Positions 36,761 through 44,907 of a stretch of DNA of 64,000 nt are shown here, piece by piece. Within the stretch, counting starts at the first letter, position 1; the number at the start of each line of letters is the position of its first letter. This DNA is from Robiginitomaculum sp. Its GTDB lineage: Bacteria; Pseudomonadota; Alphaproteobacteria; Caulobacterales; Maricaulaceae. A model generated the notes under the pieces. It did no database searches, was not told the DNA's origin, and was given only the letters and a program-made list of their open reading frames with translations. The stretch lies in contig JAJFFT010000004.1 in the NCBI GenBank assembly GCA_021776525.1, positions 248,001 through 312,000 of the forward strand, in the 5' to 3' direction. The position numbers and the translations under genes are program-made.

Positions 36761-37248
36761 GGTGCACTCCGCTGGTAACTGGCGCGCGCCGTCAACAGAA
36801 TATCAAGCGACACGGTGGTACCATCTTCACTGCTCAGCCGCGCCCGCTTGACGGTCAGGGCCGGTGCCTTGGCTTCGATTTCATAAAGAAACGCTGCAAT
36901 CGCCTGCGTAGAGCCGCTGGCCTGTGCAGAAATACTGAGGTTGTGCGGATCAGAAGGATCAGCGGGGCGTGGCTCGGTGCGTTCCAACGAAACGCCGGCC
37001 AGGCGTGCACTGGACCGCAAACGCGTCAACAGGGCTGCCCCGGCTGCCCCGTGCGATGGGGCCTGAACCAGATACCGTTGGGGCAGGGCTTGTGCATCGT
37101 CGTGCGGGCTTTGATCTTGCTCTGCGGTGATGATCTGTTGATGTAACCGCCAGGCATTTGTGCTGGTATGCAGAACGGCAAAGACGCACACCAACAGGGC
37201 CAGCGCACCGCCGCCCAGGGCCAGGGCGTTGGTCTGGCGGGCGTTCAT
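36757..37248 (-). CDS. gspM: Type II secretion system protein GspM
   Basis: A 163-residue bitopic protein with a membrane helix (ALALGGGALALLVCVFAVL) followed by a periplasmic ferredoxin-like domain of GspM type (LLTRLRSSARLAGVSLERTE, AIAAFLYEIEAKAPALTV). It partners with GspL in the assembly platform. It overlaps gspL and gspC by four bases each. The sequence is divergent, so identity rests partly on position. Confidence 0.78.
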   Translation of the reverse strand: MNARQTNALALGGGALALLVCVFAVLHTSTNAWRLHQQIITAEQDQSPHDDAQALPQRYLVQAPSHGAAGAALLTRLRSSARLAGVSLERTEPRPADPSDPHNLSISAQASGSTQAIAAFLYEIEAKAPALTVKRARLSSEDGTTVSLDILLTARASYQRSAP

Positions 37249-38225
37249 GGTTGCACCGCGTTCTGTACGCGGGTTGTCAGGTCAAAACTTTCTTTGCCAT
37301 CGTCTTCTTTGAGCGATGCAGCCGCAAAGGTAGTGCCTGTGAAAATCGGTTGTGATTCTATGGCGCTGACTAATTGGGCGGCGTTGTCGGCTTTGCCAGA
37401 GATCCGCAACTGGCCTTTTTCATAAAGCAGATATTGCGCATAGGCGGTGTCTGGCAAGGCGCGTGTGGCGGCCTGCCAAATTGCTAACATTGAAGGGGTT
37501 GATGCTTTGGCCTGTTTTTGCATGGCCGCCTGGTCAGTGGCGACGGGTTGCACTTTGTGGTTCAGACGGTCGGCTTTGGGTGACAATGACAATGCTGACC
37601 ACAGACCAAGCGATGCCGCCAGAACCAGCAAGCTGGCGCACAGTCCGACAAGGATCTGGCTGGCGCTTTTTCCGCCGCCGGCTTTGCCGCCAGTGCGTAA
37701 ATCGGCGCTGACCGCCTGTGATGGATCATCGCCCAGCGCATCGACGGCGAGCGGCGAAATACCAAAACCCGCGGCGCGCTGTAACACCTCATTGATGTGT
37801 GACCGCCGTGCAAAGCTGACCCGAAAAAGGCTTTGCTGGTCTTTGTCCGGGCCAACCGGGCCGTGAACGGCAAAGGCGGTGTCATCCTCTGGAAATGGAA
37901 AATACTGCGACAGGGATAAGGCAATCATGGCGGCGGGCTTATGGCGCGCCGCATGGGGCAGGGCAATGTCGCGTTGTTGGCCAAGGCCAGTGCCAAGGCG
38001 CAGGTTGATGCGTTTGTTTTGTGCAAACTGGCGCAGCTCATCATCCAGAAGAACCCGTTGCCCTTGATCCCCATCGGGAACACAAAAGCGGCCATCACGG
38101 TGGACAATCAAAATGGACCAACGCGGCGCAAACCAGCCCCCCAGAACCGGGACTTTTCCCATGGCTTGGTCAAATGGATGTGCCCAGCGTGCCCAGGCTT
38201 CGTAAAGGGGGCTAAAAAGTGACAT
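37245..38225 (-). CDS. gspL: Type II secretion system protein GspL
   Basis: About 326 residues with an actin-like cytoplasmic domain of GspL type in the N-terminal two thirds (HINEVLQRAAGFGISPLAVD), one membrane helix near residues 200-225 (QILVGLCASLLVLAASLGLW), and a periplasmic ferredoxin-like end. It links the GspE ATPase to the inner-membrane platform. I chose the ATG at 38225, which overlaps the end of gspK by 14 bases; an ATG at 38243 is the alternative. Confidence 0.82.
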   Translation of the reverse strand: MSLFSPLYEAWARWAHPFDQAMGKVPVLGGWFAPRWSILIVHRDGRFCVPDGDQGQRVLLDDELRQFAQNKRINLRLGTGLGQQRDIALPHAARHKPAAMIALSLSQYFPFPEDDTAFAVHGPVGPDKDQQSLFRVSFARRSHINEVLQRAAGFGISPLAVDALGDDPSQAVSADLRTGGKAGGGKSASQILVGLCASLLVLAASLGLWSALSLSPKADRLNHKVQPVATDQAAMQKQAKASTPSMLAIWQAATRALPDTAYAQYLLYEKGQLRISGKADNAAQLVSAIESQPIFTGTTFAAASLKEDDGKESFDLTTRVQNAVQP

Positions 38226-39123
38226 CTTGAAGTTTTTGTCCATAAAGCTGTGCTGCCGCACCCATTGATAACGGCCGTCTGGAAAGAATGGCATACTCAC
38301 CGGGGCGCGGTCCAGTTGAGAAGACAAGACGCAAGGCTTGTTGTGTCCCGCCGGGCTGGGTGGCTTCGATCAATAGAATATATGTACCGCCTATGACGGC
38401 GGCATCCTTTCCTGCTTTGGTCCTAGCACTGCTCTTCGTGTCGGCCTGCGAAGGCTGTTCACCTGCGCGCCGACGATCCAGAATATCATTGCGTTCTGCG
38501 TTGCTGAGCGACAAAAGGCCCAAAACCAGTGGTGGTGCGATCTGTGCGTCAGGTTTTTCCATGGTGCTGTGAGTCGTTAAAAACGGTGCGGCGGCGTGGT
38601 AAAGGCTGGCATCCATGCCCAACACGCCGCGCAATTCACTGACATCCACAAAAGGCCTGTTGCCCGGACCTTGTAGGTTTGCATTTTGATAAGCGGGTTT
38701 CTCGCCGCCATTATTGCGGGCCGTATTATCAGTATCTCGCCAGTCAGCAATGGCCGCAGCCAGTGCTTCGGCTTCAGGGCGACTGAGTTGCAACTCAGAA
38801 AATAAAGCACTCAGCAGCTCTTCATTCGCTGTATTCAGGTCAATCAAGCCGCGGACATTGATCAAACGATATGTCAGGTTGATGTCAGCAATTGAAAAAT
38901 CATAGGCGCGGCCATCAGCATACAGCGGCACGGACTGGTTTAACCCTAGAATGGCCCGCGCCAGAACCGCGTCATGGGCGGCGCTGATCTGGGCCAGGTC
39001 AATGCTGACCCGTATGCCTCTGGCGTTTTGACGTGCCGATAAAGACGCCAGCGCCAGCGTTGCCGAAGCTGCGGTCAGTACGGCGATGACCAATAATAAT
39101 ATGAAGCCATTATTGCGCTTCAT
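38212..39123 (-). CDS. gspK: Type II secretion minor pseudopilin GspK
   Basis: A 303-residue pseudopilin with the short leader MKRNNG and hydrophobic helix FILLLVIAVLTAASATLALA. The usual Glu at position 5 of the mature protein is absent, which is the GspK hallmark. LRGVLGMDASLYHAAAPFLTT and INVRGLIDLNTANEELL are the helix-hairpin-like segments of the large globular insertion. GspK caps the pseudopilus with GspI and GspJ. It overlaps gspJ by four bases. Confidence 0.9.
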   Translation of the reverse strand: MKRNNGFILLLVIAVLTAASATLALASLSARQNARGIRVSIDLAQISAAHDAVLARAILGLNQSVPLYADGRAYDFSIADINLTYRLINVRGLIDLNTANEELLSALFSELQLSRPEAEALAAAIADWRDTDNTARNNGGEKPAYQNANLQGPGNRPFVDVSELRGVLGMDASLYHAAAPFLTTHSTMEKPDAQIAPPLVLGLLSLSNAERNDILDRRRAGEQPSQADTKSSARTKAGKDAAVIGGTYILLIEATQPGGTQQALRLVFSTGPRPGEYAILSRRPLSMGAAAQLYGQKLQDVTF

Positions 39124-39797
39124 GGCGTGGCCTTTTTGGCATCGGTGCTGGCGTTTATATCTGTGTTGCTATTTTTCTGGTCTGTGTCCTGCTTTTCAGT
39201 CTTTTCGGCGCGCCGGGGGATAGCAATGCTTAAGGGTGGCCAGCCGTCGACCGCGAACTGTACCAATGCCGGCGGGGCCCTTCTTATTGTCCAGTCATCC
39301 TGCCAGGATGTACCATCAGTATAGGTGAAAACAGGGGCGAAATTGCCGCTGTAAAGGCGCAACCGTGCCGGGTCTGACAGAGTGCCAAAGGCATCTGGCG
39401 TGGTTAAAAGCGCGCGTTCCAGCATAAATGCCCACTGTCCGTCTGCGGTTTGTTCGCTGAACAGATGGTATTGATATATGCCAGCACGCGAGGGATATCC
39501 TGGCTCGACCCTGACAAAATGTACGGCATCGGGCGTCCCTTTGAACAAGGTCACCGGGGTTTCCTCGACTATGGCCGGCATGGCCAAAGCACTGGACAGT
39601 GTGTTTTGCACAAAACTATAAAGCTCAGAAGTTGCATTGAGCTTTGTTTCTGCCTGTGCAAGGCGCGATGCCCAACGTCGCACATTGGTTGATGCCTGTC
39701 CGACAATCACCAGGGTCATGCCGCCAATGAGCAGAGCAATCATCAGTTCAGCCAGTGTCAGGCCGGCCCGACGATCTATGAACGGTTGGGTTTTCAT
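39120..39797 (-). CDS. gspJ: Type II secretion minor pseudopilin GspJ
   Basis: A 225-residue pseudopilin. Its prepilin site is RRAG-LTLAELMIALLIGG with Glu at mature position 5. The globular part contains LFKGTPDAVHFVRVEPG, GQWAFMLERALLTTP and APPALVQFAVDG, in keeping with GspJ. It forms part of the pseudopilus tip. Overlaps gspI and gspK by four bases each. Confidence 0.88.
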   Translation of the reverse strand: MKTQPFIDRRAGLTLAELMIALLIGGMTLVIVGQASTNVRRWASRLAQAETKLNATSELYSFVQNTLSSALAMPAIVEETPVTLFKGTPDAVHFVRVEPGYPSRAGIYQYHLFSEQTADGQWAFMLERALLTTPDAFGTLSDPARLRLYSGNFAPVFTYTDGTSWQDDWTIRRAPPALVQFAVDGWPPLSIAIPRRAEKTEKQDTDQKNSNTDINASTDAKKATP

Positions 39798-40150
39798 GGT
39801 GCGGCAACACGTTCGCTGATCAGCCGGACTCTGCGCCCACCTGGCCCTTCGGCCAGAACATTGATGCGTAACAAGGCCATGCCATCTTCTCGTTCGGTGA
39901 TAACATTGGCATCAAGTGTCCAGGCGATACCGTCGGTTATCCCCTGTATGTGCATATCGTGCGGGTCCAGAGTGTTTTCCGCCAGAACTGACTGTGCCAC
40001 CAATACCGCACGGGTGCTTTGCGTACTGGCTTTGCTAAGCCGGGCGGCGCCGCCCAGTCCTTGAAAAACCAGTGCAAAACCAATTGAAGCCAGCGCCGTG
40101 GCAATAATGGTTTCTATTAGGGTGAAGCCAGCTTTATTGTGATTGTGCAA
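39794..40150 (-). CDS. gspI: Type II secretion minor pseudopilin GspI
   Basis: A 118-residue pseudopilin with the site KAG-FTLIETIIATALASIG. I place the start at a TTG (40150), because a perfect GGAGG lies six bases upstream and it leaves a normal-length leader (MHNHNKAG). It overlaps gspH by 17 bases. The start SVLAENTLDPHDMHIQGITD of the globular part, and the LDANVITERED segment, fit GspI. Confidence 0.86.
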   Translation of the reverse strand: MHNHNKAGFTLIETIIATALASIGFALVFQGLGGAARLSKASTQSTRAVLVAQSVLAENTLDPHDMHIQGITDGIAWTLDANVITEREDGMALLRINVLAEGPGGRRVRLISERVAAP

Positions 40151-40625
40151 AACGGACCTCCCCAGTGGCCCAGATGATCTCGATGGTCCGCTCTGTACCG
40201 CCAAGGCCCAGCTTGACCTCTCCGCCTGTGCTCATGCCGTCTGCGAAAAATGAAATACCAATGGCATTGTCCAATGATTCAATTTCGGCGCCTATGGCAT
40301 TGACGTCCAACTTGGGATCAAGCCGTAAAATATCGCCCTTGCCCTCTATCCATGCAGTTTTCTCAAGAGGGTTGATATAGGCTTTGGCGGCTTGTCCTGT
40401 ACGCCGGGCGCTGACCTTTGCGGTCCGCAACAAAGTCACAAGGCGTGCCGTGTTGGCCCGCAAAACCGAGCTATCCGAACGCAAGGTTATGCGCGGTGCC
40501 GCCAATGCTGTAACCAGGCCCAGGATCATCAGGACCACCAGGAGCTCGGCCAGCGTATAGCCGTGATGGGCGCTGTGCCTAAAGGTCGGCAGAGGAAATA
40601 TCGGCGTCTTCGCCATCTCCACCAT
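40134..40625 (-). CDS. gspH: Type II secretion minor pseudopilin GspH
   Basis: A 163-residue pseudopilin with the prepilin site HHG-YTLAELLVVLMILGLVTA and Glu at mature position 5. The downstream LVTLLRTAKVSARRTGQAAK and the beta-rich C-terminus ending EVRFAQSQ fit GspH/FimT. The leader of about 22 residues before the site is rather long. It overlaps gspG by 47 bases if the first ATG (40625) is used; the ATG at 40616 is possible. Confidence 0.85.
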   Translation of the reverse strand: MVEMAKTPIFPLPTFRHSAHHGYTLAELLVVLMILGLVTALAAPRITLRSDSSVLRANTARLVTLLRTAKVSARRTGQAAKAYINPLEKTAWIEGKGDILRLDPKLDVNAIGAEIESLDNAIGISFFADGMSTGGEVKLGLGGTERTIEIIWATGEVRFAQSQ

Positions 40626-41016
40626 CCCGTTTATCTGCGCCCAGAGTTCTCACAACAAAACCACCCGTTCCATCAGGCTGGTACAGATACGGATTGCCCC
40701 ATGGATCATTTGGAATGCGTTTGGTTTTCAGATATGGGCCGCCCCAGTTTTCAGTGTTGGGGGGCGGCGTGATGAGCGCCGACAGGCCCGTACTGGCTGC
40801 GGGAAAACGCCCTGTATCCAGCTGATAGTATTCTAGTGCGGTGCTCAAATTAGAAATTTGCACCAGCGCAGTTTTGGTGCGTGCCTTGCCGATCTGCCCT
40901 AAAAAACGCGGCGCAATAAGTCCGATCAACAAGCCGAGAATAACCAGCACCACCAATAATTCAGTAAGCGTATACCCGTGTTGCGATTTGTGATTTTCAG
41001 AAAATTCATCAGACAT
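40579..41016 (-). CDS. gspG: Type II secretion major pseudopilin GspG
   Basis: A 145-residue major pseudopilin. It has QHG-YTLTELLVVLVILGLLIG at the prepilin site and Glu at position 5, followed by the family hallmark segments GRFPAASTGLSALITPP, NPYLYQPDGTG and RTLGADKRDGGDGEDADIS, including the calcium-site Asp residues. It polymerises into the periplasmic pseudopilus that pushes cargo through GspD. Two bases follow the gspF stop. Confidence 0.96.
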   Translation of the reverse strand: MSDEFSENHKSQHGYTLTELLVVLVILGLLIGLIAPRFLGQIGKARTKTALVQISNLSTALEYYQLDTGRFPAASTGLSALITPPPNTENWGGPYLKTKRIPNDPWGNPYLYQPDGTGGFVVRTLGADKRDGGDGEDADISSADL

Positions 41017-41018
41017 AT

Positions 41019-42215
41019 CTAAATTCCAATATCATTGACGCTGACCAAGGCAAGCAGAATGGAAACAATAATAACACCAACCACCAGGCCAACAAAGCCA
41101 ATCAATGCGGGCTCGGCAAGGTGCAACGCAGTACGCGCCCCGCGTTCAAGCCGGTTTTCCAGCAATGTAGCCAGACGTTCTGTGGCTTTACCCAACTCGC
41201 CCGTTTGCTCGCCAACCCGGATGATCTCTACCGCCAGCGGCGGCAACACCCCCGTGGTGGCAATCTGATCGGGCAGGGATGCACCACGACGTACCTCGGT
41301 CAAGGCATCTTCCAGCTGTGCCTTGGCATAGACATCAGACAGGCTGGCGCTGGCCAGCCGAAAGGCCGGAACAGCCGAAAGGCCATTTTGCAACAAAACC
41401 GCTAAGACTCGGCAAAACCGGGCCGCCAACATAGAGCGTAATAAAGGGCCTATTCCGGGCAGTTTATGGGCAAAGGCAAAGGCCCGTCTTTGCGCACCTG
41501 TACTTCTCAGCCACAGGCCGGTTAAAAAACTGACGCCAATACCAAAGACGATCAAAAATGGTGCGGCTTTGGCTAGCCAACGCGCTGTTGCAAAAACGCC
41601 AGCGGCAAAGGCTGGCGGGGCAGCGCCCATATCGGCAAACACTTGTTCAAAACGTGGCACCACAAAAATCAACAAACCGCCGACAGCAAAAAAGGCCAGC
41701 ACCAACAGAATGACCGGATAAATCAATGCGCCTTTTATTTCACCATCAAAGGCGGCGCGGCGCTCCTGCCAGTCGGCCAGATCGTTCAGCGCAGCGGGCA
41801 ATGCACCAGACGCTTCACCGGCTTCGGCGATTTGGGGAAAAGGCGGCGGAAAGATTTCGGGTCTGGCGGCGAAGCCTTCTGCAAGGCTCATCCCGGCGCG
41901 GATATCTTCGCGCAATGCGATGGCTACCGATTGCATCAATGACGAGCTGACATAACGGGACAGGGATGAAAGTGCCTGTTCAACGGTCAGGCCGGCGCCG
42001 GTGAGAGCCCCCAATTCACGTACAATACGCGAAGCCGCTGTACTCGCACCGCGTGGCGGGCGCTTTTTTCTGGGCGGATTACCGGGCTTGGCTGATACGG
42101 GGGTAAGGCCTTTTGCCCGAACCATCGCGGCCGCATCACTTTGGCTTGCGGCCTCGATAAATAGGTTGTGTTCCTGGCCATCCGGCCCAACGGCATGGAC
42201 CTGGTATCCGCTCAT
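41019..42215 (-). CDS. gspF: Type II secretion platform protein GspF
   Basis: A 398-residue inner membrane protein with two GspF/PilC repeats. The first includes RELGALTGAGLTVEQALSSL and FPPPFPQIAEAGEASGALPA. The second includes CRVLAVLLQNGLSAVPAFRL and VEIIRVGEQTGELGKATERL. Three hydrophobic helices are seen (VILLVLAFFAVGGLLIFVV, FLIVFGIGVSFLTGLW, and the C-terminal VGLVVGVIIVSILLALV). It overlaps gspE by four bases (ATGA). Confidence 0.96.
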   Translation of the reverse strand: MSGYQVHAVGPDGQEHNLFIEAASQSDAAAMVRAKGLTPVSAKPGNPPRKKRPPRGASTAASRIVRELGALTGAGLTVEQALSSLSRYVSSSLMQSVAIALREDIRAGMSLAEGFAARPEIFPPPFPQIAEAGEASGALPAALNDLADWQERRAAFDGEIKGALIYPVILLVLAFFAVGGLLIFVVPRFEQVFADMGAAPPAFAAGVFATARWLAKAAPFLIVFGIGVSFLTGLWLRSTGAQRRAFAFAHKLPGIGPLLRSMLAARFCRVLAVLLQNGLSAVPAFRLASASLSDVYAKAQLEDALTEVRRGASLPDQIATTGVLPPLAVEIIRVGEQTGELGKATERLATLLENRLERGARTALHLAEPALIGFVGLVVGVIIVSILLALVSVNDIGI

Positions 42216-43855
42216 GATGATGCGTCCACACGTGTGCCCAACACCCGCCAGATTTCGTCGCTGTCGGTGATGCCAGCCTTGATTTTCGCCCGGCCATCAT
42301 CCTCTAAAGACAGAGCCCCGGACTCGCGCGCGGCGTGTTCAAACTCCAGCGCAGAAAGACCAGGCTGAATGATTTCCAGCAGGGCGGCATCCAGATCAAT
42401 GCTTTCAAATAGACCGCTGCGGCTCAGATAACCGGTGCCGGCACATGTTTCGCACCCGGTTCTGGTCCAGCGCCCTTTAACTTTTTTACGGCAGGACGGA
42501 CACAATACCCGGATCAGCCTTTGTGAGAGGATGAGACGCAAGGTTGAGCGCAACAAAGATGGGTCAATGCCCATATCGATCAGGCGTGCCGGAGCACCAG
42601 CCGCAGTGTTGGCATGCAGCGTGGCCAGCACCAAATGCCCGGTTAGAGCTGCATTAACAGCAATCTCGGCGGTTTCACGATCGCGCAACTCGCCAACCAC
42701 AATCACGTCCGGGTCCTGACGCAATACCGAACGCAGGGCATTGGCAAAGGTCAGGCCAATGTCGGGGCGTACGGCAATCTGAGTGACCCCGTCGATTTGA
42801 TATTCCACCGGGTCTTCTATGGAAATGACTTTGCGCTCTGGCGTGTTCAGCGTGCTGATCGCCCCGGCCAGTGTGGTGGTTTTGCCACCGCCGGTGGGGC
42901 CAACCACCAAGATCAGGCCAAAGGGTGCAGCCAGCCTTTTGCGCAACAAAGCCTCGTCCTTATCGCTGAGGCCCAGTGTTTGCAGACTCACTTCGGAATC
43001 GCGATCTTCCAGCAGGCGGATCACGACGCTTTCGCCGTGGGCGCTGGGGGTGGTGGCAATCCGCAAGTCCAGCGGGGTCCCTGATATGCTGACCCTGGCT
43101 CGTCCATCCTGGGGACGGCGGCGTTCTGCAATATCCAGATCGGCAATAATTTTAATACGGGACACCACCAGCTGGGCCAATGATGCATCGGGGGCATCGC
43201 GGTCATGCAACACCCCGTCTATACGCAAACGAATGCGCAGTCTGTCGCGATAAGGTTCAACATGAATGTCCGAGGCTCGGTTCACCAAGGCATCTTTGAT
43301 CAGGTCATTGACCAGACGCACCACCGGGGCCTCGCTGGCCAGATCGCGTAAATGCTCGGCATCGGCATCATCAACGCCCATAGTGTTTTGGGCGTCATTT
43401 TTGCGGTCCGGTGCCCCAAAGTACCGTTCCAGCGCGGTTTCAATATCCGCAAGTGACGCCAGCCCCAGAGCGACCGGCTTGCCCGTGGCCAGCGCGATGG
43501 CATCGGCAATGCTGGCAGCAGTGGGATCGGCCAGGGCCAGAAGAACGTGATGCTCTTCTGAGCGGGCAATGCAGGCCTGATTAGCCTGCAAAAAATCAGG
43601 GTTGATGGCGCCGTCTGTCGGGTCCTCCTGATCAAAGTCACTGGTGCTGAGGCGGGGCAGGTCATGAGCCTGTGCCAGAGCATCGGCAATGGCAGCATCG
43701 CTCAACAGGCCCAAACGCCGCACAATCGAGGCCAGTGGCTCACCGCTGTCTTTGGCGGCGCGCATGGCCCGGCGCTGATCCGCATCGGAAAGACCGGCGC
43801 TTTGCAACCAGTTGCCGGCGTCTCTGTGCTTTGCTGGTATTTCTGCCGTACTCAC
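42212..43855 (-). CDS. gspE: Type II secretion ATPase GspE
   Basis: A 547-residue hexameric ATPase. The N-terminal part includes GLLSDAAIADALAQAHDLPR (N1E domain). The catalytic domain has Walker A VGPTGGGKTTTLAGAI (a glycine in place of the usual serine), Asp box VISIEDPVEYQIDGV, Walker B RQDPDVIVVGELRDRETAEI and His box LVLATLHANTAAGAPARL. The CPSCRKK and CETCAGTGY cysteines form the GspE zinc module. The GTG start at 43855 overlaps the upstream RgpF-like gene by four bases. Confidence 0.96.
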   Translation of the reverse strand: MSTAEIPAKHRDAGNWLQSAGLSDADQRRAMRAAKDSGEPLASIVRRLGLLSDAAIADALAQAHDLPRLSTSDFDQEDPTDGAINPDFLQANQACIARSEEHHVLLALADPTAASIADAIALATGKPVALGLASLADIETALERYFGAPDRKNDAQNTMGVDDADAEHLRDLASEAPVVRLVNDLIKDALVNRASDIHVEPYRDRLRIRLRIDGVLHDRDAPDASLAQLVVSRIKIIADLDIAERRRPQDGRARVSISGTPLDLRIATTPSAHGESVVIRLLEDRDSEVSLQTLGLSDKDEALLRKRLAAPFGLILVVGPTGGGKTTTLAGAISTLNTPERKVISIEDPVEYQIDGVTQIAVRPDIGLTFANALRSVLRQDPDVIVVGELRDRETAEIAVNAALTGHLVLATLHANTAAGAPARLIDMGIDPSLLRSTLRLILSQRLIRVLCPSCRKKVKGRWTRTGCETCAGTGYLSRSGLFESIDLDAALLEIIQPGLSALEFEHAARESGALSLEDDGRAKIKAGITDSDEIWRVLGTRVDASS

Positions 43856-44901
43856 ATAAACCGTCCGCGCATGGTGAATTCCAGGTGTCTGATGATCAGG
43901 CTTGTATCATAATCGCTGGCAGCATTGATAATGTTTTCCCAGCGATAAAGGCTGGGCAAGCCCGAGGGATTACGTTGCAAGACTTCGCGTTTGATGAAGG
44001 GATAGCCGAATTTAACAATCAGCCGGTCCCAAAAGAAATGCGTGACATTCAGGGGGTGACCTTGTTCGGCATGCTCGAAAATACGTTTCAGAAATTTACG
44101 ATGCGCGGGCAATAGAGCTTTGTTTTCCAAAATCGATGCATCGCCTATGCGATCAAAAAAATCACTGAGCAAGACCCGGTAAGGAAAAACTGCCTGGACC
44201 TTCAGGCCGACTTTGCGCATGTCCGTTGAAATACCAATTTCATGCTTGCGGATGACCCATGATTTTGACGGGACATGAACATAGGTCTTCCAGCGTTTTT
44301 GAAACGCCGGGTGTTTCAGAGCGGCGGCGTGAAACACCAGAAAATAGCTTTGTAAATGGTGCGCACTGTCCCAGCTGTCTGTCAGGCCCCAAATGTCCGC
44401 AACATCGGGGTCCATGCGGTCATAGGTTTCGGACAGTGAAAAGAGCGGCCCATAGGCGCTGTCATTGCACAGAGTGATTGTGGAAAATCGCGATAATTCA
44501 CCCAAGGATTTGAGGCCATCGGCATAGGCCCCAAAATCGTAACCCTTATTTTTGCGCCAGAGAGTCTGGATACACAGATCACCCAGCTTTTGGCGTTCTT
44601 TCTCTGGAAACTTCGGGCTATTGGTTACAAAGACCACCGTGCGCCCGGCCTCGCGCAAAGCTTTAATGTAATCAAGAACGTAATCGTGCACACGGCCATA
44701 TTGATCGTAATGAACAAAAATCGCGACGTGCTTGTGTTTTTCGGGAGTTGGCGCAACGCCCCAGCTTTTGCGGATAAAGGTTCCACGTCCAAAGATCAGC
44801 GCCCATGCAAATTTGATATATTGCACCACATAGTCGCTGCGCTCGCGGGCGCCAAAAAATAGCATCCAAATGCGCCGTAATACGTTTTGTATTTTTTTCA
44901 T
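43852..44901 (-). CDS. Rhamnan synthesis protein F-like
   Basis: A 349-residue protein of the RgpF family. The central region has VAIFVHYDQYGRVHDYVLDY, VVFVTNSPKF, NKGYDFGAYADGLKSLG and LCNDSAYGPLF, the usual family signature. RgpF proteins take part in rhamnose-rich glycan synthesis, for instance side-chain or polymer assembly of streptococcal rhamnan, and similar proteins occur in O-antigen clusters of Gram-negatives. It overlaps gspE by four bases and lies six bases after the methyltransferase gene, so it is embedded in the T2SS operon. Sugar and reaction are not known here. Confidence 0.82.
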   Translation of the reverse strand: MKKIQNVLRRIWMLFFGARERSDYVVQYIKFAWALIFGRGTFIRKSWGVAPTPEKHKHVAIFVHYDQYGRVHDYVLDYIKALREAGRTVVFVTNSPKFPEKERQKLGDLCIQTLWRKNKGYDFGAYADGLKSLGELSRFSTITLCNDSAYGPLFSLSETYDRMDPDVADIWGLTDSWDSAHHLQSYFLVFHAAALKHPAFQKRWKTYVHVPSKSWVIRKHEIGISTDMRKVGLKVQAVFPYRVLLSDFFDRIGDASILENKALLPAHRKFLKRIFEHAEQGHPLNVTHFFWDRLIVKFGYPFIKREVLQRNPSGLPSLYRWENIINAASDYDTSLIIRHLEFTMRGRFM

Positions 44902-44907
44902 GCTCTT

